A stretch of DNA of 64,000 bases from Chryseobacterium gleum (GCA_945888625.1 CAMDAH010000001.1:212540-276539); one strand, 5' to 3'. Positions 27,513 to 37,234 are shown, numbered from the stretch's first letter. The notes: generated from the sequence alone by a model not told the origin. Made by a program: numbers and translations.

Positions 27513-27516
27513 AGTA

Positions 27517-28533
27517 TTAAAATTGTTTTAAAAACCGAATGTCATTTTCAGAATATAGCCGTAAATCGTTTATTTTGTAATTGAGTTGTGCTATGCGTTC
27601 AACACCCATTCCGAAGGCAAATCCACTGTAAATTTTAGAATCAATCCCACTTGCATCGAGCACTGCAGGATCAACCATTCCGCAGCCTAGTATTTCAAGC
27701 CATCCTGTATACTTACAAACATTACATCCTTTACTATCACAAATTGTACAGGAAACATCCACTTCAGCGCTTGGTTCTGTGAAGGGAAAATAGGAAGGGC
27801 GCATTCTTATTTGAGCACTTTCACCAAAAATAGATTGGGCAAAATATAAAAGTGTTTGCTTTAAGTCGGCAAAGGAAACGTCTCTGTCGATATAGAGCCC
27901 TTCTACCTGATGAAAAAAACAATGTGCTCTAGCAGAGATAGCCTCATTTCTGTAAACACGTCCAGGTGAAATGGTGCGAATCGGGGGCTTGCTATTTTCC
28001 ATGACCCTCACTTGGACCGAGCTGGTGTGTGTGCGAAGTGCCATTTCACGATCTCCTTTTTCAATAAAAAAGGTGTCTTGCATGTCTCTTGCCGGATGTT
28101 CTTTTGGAAAGTTCAGGGCAGAGAAATTATGCCAATCGTCCTCAATTTCAGGCCCTTCGGAAATAACAAACCCAATTCGATTAAAAACCTCAATTATTTC
28201 GTCTCTAATAATGGATAAAGGGTGATGCGTTCCTTGCGTTATATTTTCTCCTGGACGGGTTAAATCGTTATTAGTGAATGCATCCTGCAACGGACCTTTT
28301 TCCGATTTTTTCTGGTTGTAAAAATCTTCTAGTTTAATTTTTACAACGTTAATTTGTTGTCCAAATTCTTTTTTGTTTTCGTTAGAAGCCGTCTTCAACT
28401 CAAGGTACAGGTCCTTTAATTTGCCCTTGGCTCCTAAGTATTTGATTCTAAATACTTCAAGCTGATGCTCATCTGACACTTGTTGCATGTCAGCGTCTAT
28501 TTCTGTTAAAAGATGTTGAATGGTTTGAATCAT
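27517..28533 (-). CDS. pheS: Phenylalanine-tRNA ligase alpha subunit
   Basis: A 338-residue class II synthetase subunit that charges tRNA-Phe as an alpha2-beta2 enzyme. The N-terminal coiled coil is followed by the class II core: motif 2 region FHQVEGLYIDRDVSF, RMRPSYFPFTEPSAEVDV, and motif 3 GFAFGMGVERIAQL. A four-cysteine insert (C-T-I-C...GC-N-V-C) is present, as in many bacterial PheS. pheT is not in the window. A -7 element TAACTTTG lies on the minus strand at 28598-28591, about 57 bases upstream. Confidence 0.95.
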   Translation of the reverse strand: MIQTIQHLLTEIDADMQQVSDEHQLEVFRIKYLGAKGKLKDLYLELKTASNENKKEFGQQINVVKIKLEDFYNQKKSEKGPLQDAFTNNDLTRPGENITQGTHHPLSIIRDEIIEVFNRIGFVISEGPEIEDDWHNFSALNFPKEHPARDMQDTFFIEKGDREMALRTHTSSVQVRVMENSKPPIRTISPGRVYRNEAISARAHCFFHQVEGLYIDRDVSFADLKQTLLYFAQSIFGESAQIRMRPSYFPFTEPSAEVDVSCTICDSKGCNVCKYTGWLEILGCGMVDPAVLDASGIDSKIYSGFAFGMGVERIAQLNYKINDLRLYSENDIRFLKQF

Positions 28534-28691
28534 TTTTTACGTGTAACTTTTTCGAACATACAATTGTTTTACAATAACAAACGTTCTTTGCAAAGTTAAA
28601 AGGATTTTGATTAATTTAATATTCCTTTTTTCACTTTTATGGCTTGTTTTTATTTGCTAAGGCAACATACTGCTTTTCGCAGCGTAACAAT

Positions 28692-28721
28692 TTGATTATT
28701 GGTAAATATGTTTTAATTTTG
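28692..28721 (+). promoter_or_regulatory. Promoter of the lipoprotein pair (TTG-N19-TAATTTTG)
   Basis: TTG at 28692-28694 and TAATTTTG at 28714-28721 are 19 bases apart and 16 bases before the first ATG, a full match to the Bacteroidota promoter. Confidence 0.65.
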
Positions 28722-28737
28722 TATATAATTTGTAATT

Positions 28738-29109
28738 ATGAAAAAAATAATTTTTGGGGTATCTATGTTATTCCTGTTAGTTATCATTGGGTCTTGTAAA
28801 TCTAAAGATCCGGCAATCTTAAAAGTTTTTGTGCGGTCATCTTCTAATCAACTTATGAATGGTGCTAGGGTTGTCATTATCGGAGACCAACAATCAAATC
28901 CGCCTACATTGGATTTTGTTGATACTTCTTACACTAATAGCTCTGGATTTACGGTAATTGATATGGATCAATATTTCGATGTTTCTGGTCCTGATAAAAC
29001 GACCGGTTATTTCGATATTGTTGTCAAACACAACACAAAAAATGCCAGCGGTTACACAAGATGTCGTGTACATACTACTTCAGTAGAAACAATTTACTTA
29101 CCTAATTAA
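28738..29109 (+). CDS. Small lipoprotein, copy 1 of a paralogous pair
   Basis: A 123-residue protein with signal sequence and lipobox IIGSC (Cys20). The mature domain is a transthyretin-like beta fold (ILKVFVRSSSNQLMNGARVVIIGD, DTSYTNSSGFTVIDM), similar to carboxypeptidase regulatory domains. The next gene, seven bases downstream, has the same length and the shared motif D-x-x-YTN-x-x-G, so they arose by tandem duplication. Function is unknown; it is presumably anchored in the outer membrane. Confidence 0.65.
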   Translation: MKKIIFGVSMLFLLVIIGSCKSKDPAILKVFVRSSSNQLMNGARVVIIGDQQSNPPTLDFVDTSYTNSSGFTVIDMDQYFDVSGPDKTTGYFDIVVKHNTKNASGYTRCRVHTTSVETIYLPN

Positions 29110-29116
29110 TTTATAA

Positions 29117-29485
29117 ATGAAAAAATTTGCCCTTTTAATTTTCGCTTTAGTTGGCTTGATTATCATTTCTTCTTGTGTAAAGAAAGAAGATACAATCGCA
29201 GAAATAGAAGTTCGTGATGAAAATAATGATGTAGTGGAACAGGCAATGGTTGTTTTGTATGGAACCTCTACTTGCAATTGTCCTTCACAAGTGGCAGTAT
29301 ACGATACTGCATACACCAATGCTGCAGGTATTGCTACATTCAATTACAACGAAATCTACCAGCTTGGACAAGCAGGCGTCGCTGTTTTAGATATTAATGC
29401 GTACAAGGCCAATCGTTTCGGTCAAGGAATCATCAAAGTGGAAGCTGAGATGACGAATAAAGAAACGGTTATCATACAACCTTAA
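29117..29485 (+). CDS. Small lipoprotein, copy 2 of a paralogous pair
   Basis: A 122-residue lipoprotein with lipobox IISSC (Cys20) and a transthyretin-like domain (IAEIEVRDENNDVVEQAMVV, DTAYTNAAGIATFNY). It differs from its upstream paralog by a C-N-C pair in the middle (STCNCPSQ) that could form a disulfide or bind metal. The last four bases overlap the 3' end of the convergent gene on the other strand. Confidence 0.65.
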   Translation: MKKFALLIFALVGLIIISSCVKKEDTIAEIEVRDENNDVVEQAMVVLYGTSTCNCPSQVAVYDTAYTNAAGIATFNYNEIYQLGQAGVAVLDINAYKANRFGQGIIKVEAEMTNKETVIIQP

Positions 29486-29790
29486 GCACAGATTCTTCGG
29501 GCAGTTGCCAATTCAGATAGATCAGATAAATAGATTGTTTTCGTATCTAAGGTTTTAGCACTTAACTCATACTCTGTTCCCTCAGGATAATGAAAAGCAA
29601 CAAACATTTCGCTAATTTCATGATTTGGATTCAGTTTTTGTAGCAAGTTAATCAGTCGGTTTAAATCAATCACGTTGATTACCATAGAACTGTTGTAGTT
29701 AAAGTTTCCTGTTGTTATCTCGCCAAAAATGTGGGCTTCCTGTTCACAAGAGGTAATTTTAATTTGATTGATTTTCATTTGCTTTTCCAT
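29482..29790 (-). CDS. Hypothetical protein
   Basis: A 102-residue soluble protein from the ATG at 29790. A longer frame to a TTG at 29811 was rejected because that TTG is part of a perfect -7 element TAAATTTG (minus, 29816-29809). Sequence features are a beta-rich first half (IKITSCEQEAHIFGEITTG), an amphipathic helix (LNRLINLLQKLN) and a strand pair (MFVAFHYPEGTEYEL). No family is recognised. It is convergent with the lipoprotein gene (4-base overlap). Confidence 0.5.
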   Translation of the reverse strand: MEKQMKINQIKITSCEQEAHIFGEITTGNFNYNSSMVINVIDLNRLINLLQKLNPNHEISEMFVAFHYPEGTEYELSAKTLDTKTIYLSDLSELATARRICA

Positions 29791-29888
29791 AGGGCTCAAT
29801 TTATGAGACAAATTTATAGGCTCAGAACGTAAGCTATTTACGATTTGTTTTCGTTCATTAGTTTTTAGAGGAATCTTCTATTTTTTGG

Positions 29889-29896
29889 TAATTTTG
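29889..29896 (+). promoter_or_regulatory. -7 element four bases before the tatC ATG
   Basis: TAATTTTG fits TAnnTTTG and is followed by four bases and then ATG at 29901, which predicts a leaderless or nearly leaderless tatC mRNA. Confidence 0.55.
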
Positions 29897-29900
29897 TATA

Positions 29901-30701
29901 ATGGATAATACAAGTAACATGTCTTTTTTACAACACCTAGAGGAACTTCGATGGCGTTTGGTCAGGTGTGTAGTTGTTATTTTAATACTAGCGATTGTAA
30001 TATGGTATTTTCAAGAAGAAATCATGGTAAATCTTTTTTTATCCATGAAGGATAAGGATTTTATAACTTTTCGATTTTTTTGTAACTATTTAGGTGTTTG
30101 TGTTGAAGAAATACCGGTTAAAATGCAAAGCATGACGGTTTCGGGTCAATTTACCTATGCATTAATGATGAGTTTTTTGGGGGGCTTAGTAGTTTCTTTT
30201 CCTTATATATTTTATCAAATATGGTCTTTTGTTAAGCCAGGGCTTAAATTGAAGGAAAAAAAGATGTCTAGAGGCCTTGTCTTCTACGTTAGTATATTGT
30301 TTTTTTCGGGCATTTTATTTGGTTATTTTCTTGTTGCGCCTTTGAGCGTTCAGTTTTTTGGTTCCTATCAAATAAGTAAACAAATTGAGAATAATTTCAC
30401 AATTGGATCGTACATGAGTATGATTCTATCCACTATTTTTTATTCGGGTTTGTTTTTTCTATTACCCATTGTTAGTTATCTACTCACTAAAATCGGTATA
30501 ATTGATGTGGCATTTTTAGTAAAATATAGAAAGCATGCCATTGTTGGCATTTTAATTTTAGCAGCTGTCATTACGCCGCCAGATATAACCTCACAAGTTA
30601 TCGTTTCAATACCAATAATTATTTTATATGAAATTGGCATTATCGTTTCAAGAAGAGCGGAGCGCTTAGCCAAAAAGCAAGCAGCGGAATTGAAAAATTG
30701 A
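29901..30701 (+). CDS. tatC: Sec-independent translocase subunit TatC
   Basis: A 266-residue inner-membrane protein with six predicted helices, the receptor for twin-arginine signal peptides. The N-terminal signature FLQHLEELRWRL (with the conserved E-E-L-R) is intact, as are SFPYIFYQIWSFVKPGLK in the first cytoplasmic loop region and ITPPDITSQ before the last helices. tatA is not adjacent. The C-terminal tail is basic (SRRAERLAKKQ). Confidence 0.95.
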   Translation: MDNTSNMSFLQHLEELRWRLVRCVVVILILAIVIWYFQEEIMVNLFLSMKDKDFITFRFFCNYLGVCVEEIPVKMQSMTVSGQFTYALMMSFLGGLVVSFPYIFYQIWSFVKPGLKLKEKKMSRGLVFYVSILFFSGILFGYFLVAPLSVQFFGSYQISKQIENNFTIGSYMSMILSTIFYSGLFFLLPIVSYLLTKIGIIDVAFLVKYRKHAIVGILILAAVITPPDITSQVIVSIPIIILYEIGIIVSRRAERLAKKQAAELKN

Positions 30702-30765
30702 TTGGTATTATTTGTCACGAATTTTTAGCTGTATCTTGACCAATTACCAATTATTTCTTCCTCAT

Positions 30766-30793
30766 GAGCAATGCGGAACGCGCTCTTTTTTTT
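30766..30793 (+). terminator. Possible Rho-independent terminator after tatC
   Basis: A bulged stem (GAGC...GCG-GAA-CGC-GCTC) is followed by eight T residues. It lies 65 bases after the tatC stop and just before the lptB promoter. Confidence 0.5.
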
Positions 30794-30819
30794 ACTTCAA
30801 TTATTACTAATTTAGCAGT

Positions 30820-31545
30820 GTGAAATTATTTACAACAAGCATCAAAAAAACATACAGAGGTCGGCCGGTGGTTGATGGTGTGTCTGTAGAAGTAAAACAA
30901 GGTGAAATTGTTGGTTTATTAGGACCAAATGGCGCTGGCAAAACAACTTCTTTCTATATGATTGTTGGATTAGTTAGGCCAGATCAAGGCCAGGTTTTTC
31001 TTGATGAGCTTGAAATCACAAAATTACCGATGTATAAAAGGGCCCAATTAGGAATTGGGTATCTTCCACAGGAGGTTTCTGTTTTCAGGAAGCTAAGCGT
31101 AGAAGATAATATCATGGCAATTCTTGAAATGACCCCACTTACGTCTGCTCAAAGATCCGAAAAATTAGAAAAGTTATTGGAAGAGTTCGGTCTTTTGCCT
31201 ATTCGAAAAAATTTAGGAAATCGTTTGTCCGGTGGAGAAAAAAGACGTACTGAAATTGCCCGCGCACTTGCTACTGATCCCAAATTTATTCTCCTTGATG
31301 AACCTTTCGCCGGGGTAGATCCTATTGCAGTGGAAGATATCCAAAGTATAATTTCTGAATTAAGAAAACGTAACATTGGTGTCTTAATAACGGATCATAA
31401 TGTGCAAGAAACACTTTCTATCACGGATAGGGCCTATTTGCTTTTTGAAGGAAAAATATTGAAGTCAGGTACAGCAGAAGAACTCGCTGCTGACGAACAG
31501 GTAAGAAAGGTTTATCTGGGCCAAAATTTTGTCCTGCGAAAGTAA
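30820..31545 (+). CDS. lptB: LPS export ABC transporter ATP-binding protein
   Basis: A 241-residue ATPase that drives lipopolysaccharide extraction from the inner membrane with LptF/G. Walker [10 protein letters not shown] is near residue 36, the Q-loop in YLPQEVSVF, the ABC signature LSGGEKRR, Walker [14 protein letters not shown], and the switch His in DHNVQETL. The start is GTG at 30820; TAATTTAG (30808-30815) sits four bases upstream. It is convergent with the next gene (3-base gap). No lptF/G/A/C neighbours are present. Confidence 0.93.
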   Translation: MKLFTTSIKKTYRGRPVVDGVSVEVKQGEIVGLLGPNGAGKTTSFYMIVGLVRPDQGQVFLDELEITKLPMYKRAQLGIGYLPQEVSVFRKLSVEDNIMAILEMTPLTSAQRSEKLEKLLEEFGLLPIRKNLGNRLSGGEKRRTEIARALATDPKFILLDEPFAGVDPIAVEDIQSIISELRKRNIGVLITDHNVQETLSITDRAYLLFEGKILKSGTAEELAADEQVRKVYLGQNFVLRK

Positions 31546-31548
31546 GAC

Positions 31549-34224
31549 TTACATAAGTAGGTTAACCGATCCTGTGATTAATTGCCATGCACTTGGAATG
31601 TTGCAAGGCTTGTATTTCAAAACGTAGGCATAAATTCCATCAGGGCAAATCAGCCCGCGGTATTTTCCATCCCACCCCATTTCTTTGTTATCCGTTTTAA
31701 AAACTAATTCACCCCAACGATTGTACACACAAAACTCCCATTCAATAATTTCAAAATCGGTAATGGGTTTAAAAACATCGTTTTTACCGTCTTCGTCAGG
31801 AATAAAGGTATTAGGTATGTAAAGTGTAAATGGACTTACCTTAACAGTACAAATGGCGGAGTCTCTACAACCAAATGCGTTGGAAACTATCTGAATTGGG
31901 TTGTCGGTCCCTGACACAACGTATTCATGAGAAAAACTGGCTAAAGTAGACGAAAAGCCATGATGGTCGAAGTAGTAAAGGTAAGTGGAAGCTCCACTTG
32001 ACTCATCGATAAAATTAACAGTGTTATCGCAGACATCCACTTCGTTAGGTGTAACACTAAATCCTGCAATCGGAGAGGGATTAACGGTAACGACATCTTG
32101 TTGAAGCAGGTATAAAGTATCAACGCAACCCTCTAAAGTTATTAGTGTCAATCCAACGCTGTACGTGCCTACTTGATAGTAAACATGGGTTGCATTAAAG
32201 GAGGCGGATGTGCCGCCATCTCCGAAATCCCATGAGTAAATGGTGTTCCCGTCAGATGTACTCGTATTTATAAATGTTGCTGTTGATGGGGCACATTGTA
32301 ATGTGTTGAGGAACACAAAGTTGATAATTGGCTCAGCAAAAACGTAGACTTGCTTTACAATGGAATCGATACAATTATCAAAACTTCCGTACAGCGTTAC
32401 CGGATGGAATCCAGCGGTCAAATAAGAAACATCGTTAACATCAATGGTATTGGCGGAGGCAGGAACAGCATTTGAACCAAAGTTCCACCAATAAGTGCTG
32501 TTGGGCGGCCCGCTCACGTTGGCGTCAAAATCATATAAGCCTCCATTAATACAAAGGGAATCATCGTGTACAAAATCCAATATCAAGGGTTCGTTTATCG
32601 TAATCTGAACACTACTTGTATCAGCGCAATTTAACCCTGAACTTGCGATTAATTGCACAGTATAATTTCCTGGATTTGTGTAGGAATAAGTTGGTGATAA
32701 CGCCGAACTTACATCGGTATTGATCCCCGCTACACCAAAGTCCCATGCGTACTGTATACTATTAACCGATGAATTACCGAAAGGAATGGTTAGTCCTAAA
32801 CAAGCGATATCAGGTGGAATGAGAATACTTGAAATAGCAAGGCCAAATAGGTAGACAGAATCGGTAAAACTTGTTTGACACTCTCCATTGTCTCCTGCTA
32901 AGGTTACCACATGATATCCGGGTGTTGCGTAATTTATGGTTGGTCCCGCTAAACCTGTTGCACTGGGTTGTGATGCATTGCTATCAAAGGTCCAATTGTA
33001 AGTGCCGATGTTAGGAGAACTTGAGATCCCAACGAAATTAAATTGGTTTCCGACAATGCATAATGAATCTTCTGCGGTCCATGAAATAGAGAAAGGGTTA
33101 TTTACAATTATTGAAATATAAGCGGTATCCGTACAAGCTTGTCCGGGATTAACGATTAATTGTGCTTGGTAAGTTCCCGGTGCCGGATAGGTATAATTAG
33201 GTTCAAATAAATTACTAACGTCATTACTCGTTCCTGCAACACCAAAATTCCAAGCGTAGGATGATCCTCCGTATGAATTGTTATCGAATTGTACATTCAG
33301 TCCTTGACAATAAGATATAAAGGTGGGTAGTTGTTCCTGGGTTGGCAAAATAGCTTGCATCGTGATGTTACAATTGAAGACACGAAATAAAAAATCGCGG
33401 ACGGTTTCACCGATGACAACACCATTTCTAATTTCTTGCACCCGAACGCCTACAACAAAAAGGCCCACCATGTTAGGATTTACATTTAGTATACCTGTTA
33501 CAGCATTAATGGTCACGGATGAGCCCGGCCCCAAAGGTGTTGCAGCATTGAATCCACCTGCCCAATTAACTGGTTGGTAGGGTGGAGCAGGTGCTTGTGT
33601 AGGCATAGGGTTAATGGAGTTGGCTCCTGCATTTGGCGTAACGAGTGAATACACTAATTGGTCGCCGTCAGGATCCGTTGCAACATGATTAAAAATTAAA
33701 TTGTCGTTACTGCAAAGCAAGATTGGCGGATAATTTACAAAGCGAGGACTACTGTTTTGGTAGTAGTTGGAACCGGATCCCGGTATGGTAGTGGATAAGG
33801 TAATACCCGTATCATCTGGATTAATTAGGTTAGTAACGTTTGGTCCCCTGCAGCATCGTTGATAGGAAACAGTGTATCCATTTGGTGACGGGGGCAAAGT
33901 AACCACTACCGTATAAATAGCTCTTTCAACGCAAATATTTGTGGGAGGAGTTGCACAAGGATTATTAAAAATGACGGGCAGAACGGTACTTCCCGGAAAA
34001 GGAACGCTGATGTTTTGATACAAGGAATTGCCTCCTAAATAAATTGTTAGCATAAGTGGGTTGTCGTATTCAGCACCCGTTGAATTACAATCTCTATACA
34101 AGGTGATAAAAAAACGGTATTGGTTGTTGCCTAAATAATTATAATAGATATCTCCCCCAATAATATGTGCAGCAAAACTAAGTTTTGAAATGAGCACAAA
34201 AAGGCAGAGTGTAATTACTTTCAT
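31549..34224 (-). CDS. PKD-repeat surface protein with T9SS type-B sorting domain
   Basis: An 891-residue secreted protein. After the signal peptide (ends SKLSFA) comes a domain beginning HIIGGDIYYNYLGNNQYRF, about 20-280, found at the start of many Bacteroidota surface proteins; then several PKD-like repeats (YAWNFGVAG, YNWTFDSNA, YAWDFGVAG, YWWNFGSN, YSWDFGDGG) about 300-790; then a gliding-motility type-B C-terminal domain (IPNTFIPDEDGKND, VYNRWGELVFK, WDGKYRG). The PKD repeats suggest an extended adhesive or matrix role. No PorP/SprF partner is adjacent, unlike the CotH gene at 9781. Confidence 0.87.
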   Translation of the reverse strand: MKVITLCLFVLISKLSFAAHIIGGDIYYNYLGNNQYRFFITLYRDCNSTGAEYDNPLMLTIYLGGNSLYQNISVPFPGSTVLPVIFNNPCATPPTNICVERAIYTVVVTLPPSPNGYTVSYQRCCRGPNVTNLINPDDTGITLSTTIPGSGSNYYQNSSPRFVNYPPILLCSNDNLIFNHVATDPDGDQLVYSLVTPNAGANSINPMPTQAPAPPYQPVNWAGGFNAATPLGPGSSVTINAVTGILNVNPNMVGLFVVGVRVQEIRNGVVIGETVRDFLFRVFNCNITMQAILPTQEQLPTFISYCQGLNVQFDNNSYGGSSYAWNFGVAGTSNDVSNLFEPNYTYPAPGTYQAQLIVNPGQACTDTAYISIIVNNPFSISWTAEDSLCIVGNQFNFVGISSSPNIGTYNWTFDSNASQPSATGLAGPTINYATPGYHVVTLAGDNGECQTSFTDSVYLFGLAISSILIPPDIACLGLTIPFGNSSVNSIQYAWDFGVAGINTDVSSALSPTYSYTNPGNYTVQLIASSGLNCADTSSVQITINEPLILDFVHDDSLCINGGLYDFDANVSGPPNSTYWWNFGSNAVPASANTIDVNDVSYLTAGFHPVTLYGSFDNCIDSIVKQVYVFAEPIINFVFLNTLQCAPSTATFINTSTSDGNTIYSWDFGDGGTSASFNATHVYYQVGTYSVGLTLITLEGCVDTLYLLQQDVVTVNPSPIAGFSVTPNEVDVCDNTVNFIDESSGASTYLYYFDHHGFSSTLASFSHEYVVSGTDNPIQIVSNAFGCRDSAICTVKVSPFTLYIPNTFIPDEDGKNDVFKPITDFEIIEWEFCVYNRWGELVFKTDNKEMGWDGKYRGLICPDGIYAYVLKYKPCNIPSAWQLITGSVNLLM

Positions 34225-34269
34225 CGATATAATAGACGTAAAATTAGGTTAAATGTTTGCTTAAATAGA

Positions 34270-35070
34270 TTAGTTACAAAATTGAAAATTATAAATAGAA
34301 GTAGAATAGCAAAAATTATCCCACTTTTCAATAGCCGACCCGTCCACCGTTTTGTTAAGAACACCATCAGTAAAAATTAATTCTTTAGCATAAAAAAAAT
34401 GTGCTGCAGCGTTGTAATAGTCTGATCTAGCGGGGTGTTCGGGAGAGCATACAGCAAGAGTTTTTCCTATTATTTTTTCTGAAAGCAGGAGTTTTATCGC
34501 GCTAATCACATCGTTAAGGTGCACTAAATTAACTGGAGCAATTCCGTTACTCAGCGGCATTGATTTTTTTATGATTTGATGTATGGGATGCCTTTTTGGG
34601 CCAATTAATCCACCTAATCTTAGGATACAGTGGTTTTTTTGTCGAGCAACAAGGCGTTCTGCCAAGACAAGCGGAGAGGAGTTTTTTAGGCGACTTGATT
34701 CGTTTACACTCCCGATGGTATCCTCGTATACGCTAGTTGAACTCAATAATATTAGCTGCGTATCGGCAGGAATTTGCGCTATTATCGAGGCTATAATTGC
34801 AGGGTAATTAATAAACCCCGTTGGAGGCAGTGCTAGTATTAGGACATTTGTTTCTAGCAAGTTATTTCCCAATAAATTAAAAGCGACATCTTTTTCCGAA
34901 AATGTTACGCCAAGTGGCGACCAGGAATTATTTTTAAACAGTTCCCATTTTTCAACTTCCCTTGATGAAACAACCACATTAAATCCCATCTGATGTAAGC
35001 TGGCGGCAAGCGGAATACCGAGCCATCCTCCGCCAATAATTGTTACTTTTTCTTTCATTATGGGATTCAT
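34270..35070 (-). CDS. NAD(P)-binding epimerase/reductase-like protein
   Basis: A 266-residue protein of the extended SDR superfamily, closest in style to YeeZ-type proteins. The N-terminal nucleotide motif is GGGWLGIPLAASL; a strand ILALPPTG and the later LLSSTSVYED resemble the catalytic-region strands, but a clear YxxxK is missing, so it may not be a classical reductase. Substrate is unknown. It is divergent from lpdA. The start may be the ATG at 35070 or the one four codons later (MKEKVTIIGGG). Confidence 0.7.
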   Translation of the reverse strand: MNPIMKEKVTIIGGGWLGIPLAASLHQMGFNVVVSSREVEKWELFKNNSWSPLGVTFSEKDVAFNLLGNNLLETNVLILALPPTGFINYPAIIASIIAQIPADTQLILLSSTSVYEDTIGSVNESSRLKNSSPLVLAERLVARQKNHCILRLGGLIGPKRHPIHQIIKKSMPLSNGIAPVNLVHLNDVISAIKLLLSEKIIGKTLAVCSPEHPARSDYYNAAAHFFYAKELIFTDGVLNKTVDGSAIEKWDNFCYSTSIYNFQFCN

Positions 35071-35101
35071 GTTGTAACTTTGCTAGCATAAAGATAAGAA
35101 G

Positions 35102-36505
35102 ATGAGTAATTATGACATAATTATTATTGGCTCTGGACCTGGCGGTTATGTTTCTGCCATTCGATGTGCTCAATTAGGAATGAAGACAGCTATTATTGAG
35201 AAATACAATACGCTAGGCGGCACGTGCTTAAATGTTGGGTGTATTCCATCAAAGGCATTGTTAGATTCTTCCGAACATTTTTTCAATGCGAAGCATAATT
35301 TTAAAGAACACGGCATTGATGTGAAGGATTTGACCGCAAATATGGAGCAAATGATTCAACGTAAAAATGATGTGGTCAGTCAAACATGTTCAGGTGTTAA
35401 GTTTTTAATGGATAAAAACAAAATCGATGTGCATTATGGCTTGGGTTCATTTGTGGATAAACAAACGGTCTTAGTTAGTACTGCAGACGGTTCGAAAACT
35501 ACGCTTACGGCCAAAAATATTGTAATTGCTACTGGATCAAAACCCAATTTCTTCCCTGGAATGGAACCGGATAAAAAGCGTATTATCACGTCAACGGAGG
35601 CCTTAGATTTGAAAGAAATACCAAAAAAAATGCTGGTGATCGGCGCAGGTGTGATTGGACTTGAATTAGGATCTGTATTCAGTCGACTAGGCACCGAAAT
35701 TGTGGTCATTGAATTTGCATCTACGCTTTTACCGACCATGGACGGCACAATAGGTAAGGAATTTGCAAAAATTTTAAAGAAAGAAGGGATCAAATTTCAA
35801 ATGGAGCATCGGGTGCAGAAGGTTTTGAACAAGGGAAAATCAGTGGTAGTTACCGCCATAAATAAAAAAGAGGAAACAGTAACTTTTGAAGCGGATTATT
35901 GCTTGGTTGCGGTTGGAAGAAAAGCGTATACGGAAGGCCTGAATATTGATAAGGTTGGCCTCTCTGCAAATAACAAGGGACAAGTGGAGGTGAACGAAAA
36001 CTTGCAAACAGCAGTTCCTACCATTTTTGCTATTGGCGATGTGGTTCGTGGCGCAATGCTCGCGCACAAGGCAGAAGAAGAAGGGGTATTTGTCGCTGAA
36101 TTTTTGGCAGGACAAAAACCGCATATTAATTATAATTTAGTGCCAAATGTTGTTTATACATGGCCTGAGATTGCAGCCGTAGGAAAAACAGAGGAGGAGC
36201 TTATTGCTATGGGTATTGAATATAAAGTTGGAAGTTTTCCGATTAAAGCGCTTGGAAGGGCTAGAGCAAGTATGGACACCTCAGGAGTAATAAAAATTAT
36301 TGCAGATAAAAAAACAGATGAGGTTCTAGGCGTTCATATGATTGCTCCTCGTGCAGCAGATTTAATCATGGAGGCGGTTGTTGCCATGGAATATAAGGCG
36401 TCAGCCGAAGATATTGTACGAATCTGTCACCCACATCCAACGTATTCTGAAGCGATGAAGGAAGCGGCAATGGCAGCAACTGATAATCGCGCAATGCACG
36501 TTTAA
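35102..36505 (+). CDS. lpdA: Dihydrolipoyl dehydrogenase
   Basis: A 467-residue flavoenzyme, the E3 component of 2-oxoacid dehydrogenases and glycine cleavage. The FAD motif GSGPGGYVSAIRCAQLG is at the N-terminus, the redox disulfide is in GGTCLNVGCIPSKALL (two Cys five apart), the NAD motif is GAGVIGLELGSVFSRLG, and the C-terminal active-site His-Glu pair is in HPHPTYSEAMKEAA. The -7 element TAACTTTG lies at 35075-35082. Its stop is immediately followed by the 3' end of the convergent aroE, with no base between. Confidence 0.95.
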   Translation: MSNYDIIIIGSGPGGYVSAIRCAQLGMKTAIIEKYNTLGGTCLNVGCIPSKALLDSSEHFFNAKHNFKEHGIDVKDLTANMEQMIQRKNDVVSQTCSGVKFLMDKNKIDVHYGLGSFVDKQTVLVSTADGSKTTLTAKNIVIATGSKPNFFPGMEPDKKRIITSTEALDLKEIPKKMLVIGAGVIGLELGSVFSRLGTEIVVIEFASTLLPTMDGTIGKEFAKILKKEGIKFQMEHRVQKVLNKGKSVVVTAINKKEETVTFEADYCLVAVGRKAYTEGLNIDKVGLSANNKGQVEVNENLQTAVPTIFAIGDVVRGAMLAHKAEEEGVFVAEFLAGQKPHINYNLVPNVVYTWPEIAAVGKTEEELIAMGIEYKVGSFPIKALGRARASMDTSGVIKIIADKKTDEVLGVHMIAPRAADLIMEAVVAMEYKASAEDIVRICHPHPTYSEAMKEAAMAATDNRAMHV

Positions 36506-37234
36506 TTAGCTGTTCCAAAGCGCCCAACTTTTCATCGCTTGGGCTTTAAGCATACTTTCGCCATTCATTATTGTAGCACCTTTTTCCGCGGCATTTTTGA
36601 GAAAAACGGTCTGTTGCGGATTGTAAATTAAATCGATGACAAGGTGATCTATGCCTATACCATCAAAAGAAATCGGCAAACAATCGTTCACTTTTGGGAA
36701 AGTACCAACAGGCGTACAGTTAACGAGTAGTTTACACGCATTTAGCATCTGACTGTTAAGTGCTGAATAAGAAAACTGTTTGTTGTTATTTCCGGGGTTT
36801 CTAGCCATATAGTTGACATCAATTCCTATTTCCCTCAATACATAGGCTACTGCTTTGGCGGCACCGCCGGTTCCGAAAAGTAGTGCGCGTTCATGTTGAT
36901 TGGTTAAAAAGGGTTTTATCGCTTGCTGAAATCCAAAAGCATCGGTATTGTAACCAATTTTTTTTTCTCCATGAAAAACGATGGTATTTACGGCTCCAAT
37001 TTCGTGTGCCACCGAATCAAGTTCGTCTAAAAAGGGAATTATTTCTGACTTATACGGAACCGTAACGTTTAGTCCAGAAAGTTCTTTTTCGAATAATTCA
37101 TTGATTTGTGCAATAGAGTGCAATTCAAAGTTTTTGTATTGTGCTTTAATCCCTTCTCGTTCAAAAAAATCTGAAAAAAAGTTGGCAGAAAAAGAATGTT
37201 GCAGTGTTTTTCCAACTAAACCGTATACTTTCAT
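36506..37234 (-). CDS. aroE: Shikimate dehydrogenase
   Basis: A 242-residue NADP-dependent enzyme of the chorismate pathway that reduces 3-dehydroshikimate. The substrate side shows GLVGKTLQHSFS and NVTVPYK (catalytic Lys), the cofactor side GTGGAAKAV, NCTPVG and the C-terminal NGESMLKAQA. It is slightly short for the family but complete. It is followed downstream by nothing on its strand and preceded by the M15 peptidase gene (19-base gap), which may share its transcript. Confidence 0.93.
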   Translation of the reverse strand: MKVYGLVGKTLQHSFSANFFSDFFEREGIKAQYKNFELHSIAQINELFEKELSGLNVTVPYKSEIIPFLDELDSVAHEIGAVNTIVFHGEKKIGYNTDAFGFQQAIKPFLTNQHERALLFGTGGAAKAVAYVLREIGIDVNYMARNPGNNNKQFSYSALNSQMLNACKLLVNCTPVGTFPKVNDCLPISFDGIGIDHLVIDLIYNPQQTVFLKNAAEKGATIMNGESMLKAQAMKSWALWNS

